22,779 nucleotides of DNA. It comes from Firmicutes bacterium UBA6226. GTDB taxonomy: Bacteria > Bacillota_A > Clostridia > Peptostreptococcales > Acidaminobacteraceae. Both the position numbers and the translations under genes were made by a program. The first letter of the stretch is position 1; every line of letters begins with the position of its first letter. The notes beneath the pieces were generated by a model, which was given only the letters and a program-made list of their open reading frames with translations, was not told where the DNA came from and did not search any database. Of the stretch, positions 21,698-22,779 are shown piece after piece. The DNA is taken from the NCBI GenBank assembly GCA_002441045.1, contig DJWQ01000182.1:1-22779 (forward strand). The letters run 5' to 3'.

Positions 21698-22779
21698 ATG
21701 AAAACGGATGTTCAAATTGCTCAAGAAGCTCAAAAGATGCACATTAGGGAAATTGCTAAAAAAGTTGGCGTTTCTGAAGACAGTCTTGAGCTATACGGTA
21801 ACTACAAGGCGAAGGTTGATCTTGAGGTGCTTCAAAGCAAGAAAGATGCACCAAATGGCAAGTTAATCCTTGTAACCGCTATTAATCCAACTGCAGCTGG
21901 TGAAGGTAAAACAACTGTAAACGTTGGTCTTAGTATGGGACTTAACAAAATTGGCAAACTAACCTTTACTGCTCTAAGAGAACCATCACTTGGACCATGC
22001 TTCGGCGTTAAAGGTGGCGCTGCAGGCGGTGGTTATGCTCAAGTAGTTCCTATGGAGGACATCAATCTTCACTTTACTGGTGATATTCACGCAGTAACAA
22101 CAGCTAATAACTTGTTATCTGCACTAATTGACAATCATTTACACCAAGGCAATCCTCTTGGCATCGATCCGAACAGAATCACTTGGCGTCGTGTTGTAGA
22201 CATGAACGATAGAGCGCTTCGTAACATCGTCGTTGGCCTAGGTGGAAAAACAAACGGCGTTACAAGAGAAGATGGTTTCGATATCTCGGTTGCATCTGAA
22301 GTTATGGCAATTCTTTGTCTTGCAGATGATATTACAGATTTAAAAGCCAGACTTTCAAAGATGATCATCGGTTACACCTATGCAAACAAACCAGTAACTG
22401 CAGCGGATTTAGATGCAGTGGGCTCTATGGCGCTTTTATTAAAGGATGCAATAAAACCTAATTTAGTTCAAACATTAGAAAATACACCAGCATTTATCCA
22501 CGGTGGACCATTTGCAAATATCGCTCATGGCTGTAACTCTGTTGTTGCGACTAAGACTGCACTCAAACTTGCAGATTATGTCGTTACAGAAGCGGGCTTC
22601 GGCGCTGACCTTGGAGCGGAAAAATTCTTTGATATCAAATGTCGTTTTGCTGGTCTTGAGCCAAGTGCAGCAGTTGTCGTTGCAACTGTAAGAGCGCTTA
22701 AAAAACACGGTGGTGTTGGCAAAAACGATCTTGGTGTTGAAAACCTAACCGCATTATCTGAAGGCTTTGAAAACTTAAA
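21698..22779 (+). CDS. fhs: Formate-tetrahydrofolate ligase, 5' part
   Basis: The first 360 residues of a protein of about 555; the frame runs off the right edge. It reversibly joins formate to tetrahydrofolate with ATP. In amino-acid and purine fermenters the reverse direction yields ATP from 10-formyl-THF. Visible are the P-loop [10 protein letters not shown] (64-73), [45 protein letters not shown] and [20 protein letters not shown]. The P-loop neighbourhood differs from the common TPTPAGEGKTTT by N for T, A for P and VN for TT. The ATG at 21698 follows GAAAGGGGA, 16 bases after the SARP stop, which suggests co-transcription. Together with hutU it fits disposal of the formimino carbon of histidine. 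Confidence 0.96.
   Translation, partial: MKTDVQIAQEAQKMHIREIAKKVGVSEDSLELYGNYKAKVDLEVLQSKKDAPNGKLILVTAINPTAAGEGKTTVNVGLSMGLNKIGKLTFTALREPSLGPCFGVKGGAAGGGYAQVVPMEDINLHFTGDIHAVTTANNLLSALIDNHLHQGNPLGIDPNRITWRRVVDMNDRALRNIVVGLGGKTNGVTREDGFDISVASEVMAILCLADDITDLKARLSKMIIGYTYANKPVTAADLDAVGSMALLLKDAIKPNLVQTLENTPAFIHGGPFANIAHGCNSVVATKTALKLADYVVTEAGFGADLGAEKFFDIKCRFAGLEPSAAVVVATVRALKKHGGVGKNDLGVENLTALSEGFENL

Overview
The window looks like a chromosomal segment of an AT-rich anaerobic Firmicute (class Clostridia). The evidence is a 54-residue clostridial 2[4Fe-4S] ferredoxin, a biosynthetic-type thiolase next to the NADH sensor Rex, a hexameric glutamate dehydrogenase collinear with the Clostridium symbiosum enzyme, strong AGGAGG-type ribosome binding sites and many intrinsic terminators. 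The genus cannot be fixed; an amino-acid fermenter near Fusibacter or Acidaminobacter is only a guess. I see no insertion sequence, prophage, CRISPR array, tRNA or rRNA.

Left part (1-6200): the 3' portion of tex, a metal-dependent amidohydrolase with its own promoter and terminator, and the tsaE-tsaB-rimI-tsaD operon for the t6A modification of tRNA. Downstream of the tsaD terminator lies a tight, same-strand cluster of DnaA boxes. It sits in the convergent junction between tsaD and two minus-strand genes (an acyl carrier protein and an ABC-F ATPase). The order tsaE/tsaB/rimI/tsaD - ABC-F - rex matches the ydiBCDE-ydiF-rex order of Bacillus subtilis, where, as I recall, a DnaA-box cluster lies at the same gcp(tsaD)-ydiF junction. 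This is the most striking non-coding signal in the window.

Middle (6200-13100): acpP and the ABC-F gene on minus, then rex, thiolase and a MarR-type regulator on plus, a CPA1-type cation/proton antiporter with its own promoter, and the ferredoxin on minus. A Rex-operator-like palindrome overlaps the -35 of the rex promoter, which suggests redox autoregulation.

Right part (13100-22779): glutamate dehydrogenase, a PucR/CdaR-type regulator, long-form urocanate hydratase, a 936-residue SARP/BTAD-AAA-TPR regulator and formate-tetrahydrofolate ligase (cut by the window edge). Together these suggest a histidine/glutamate fermentation region. Urocanate is hydrated towards formiminoglutamate and glutamate, glutamate is oxidised by GDH, and the one-carbon unit can leave as formate through Fhs with ATP gain. 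Regulatory features here include a palindrome inside the gdh promoter, a Fur-like box between ferredoxin and gdh, and a promoter followed by an intrinsic-terminator-like hairpin in front of the SARP gene.
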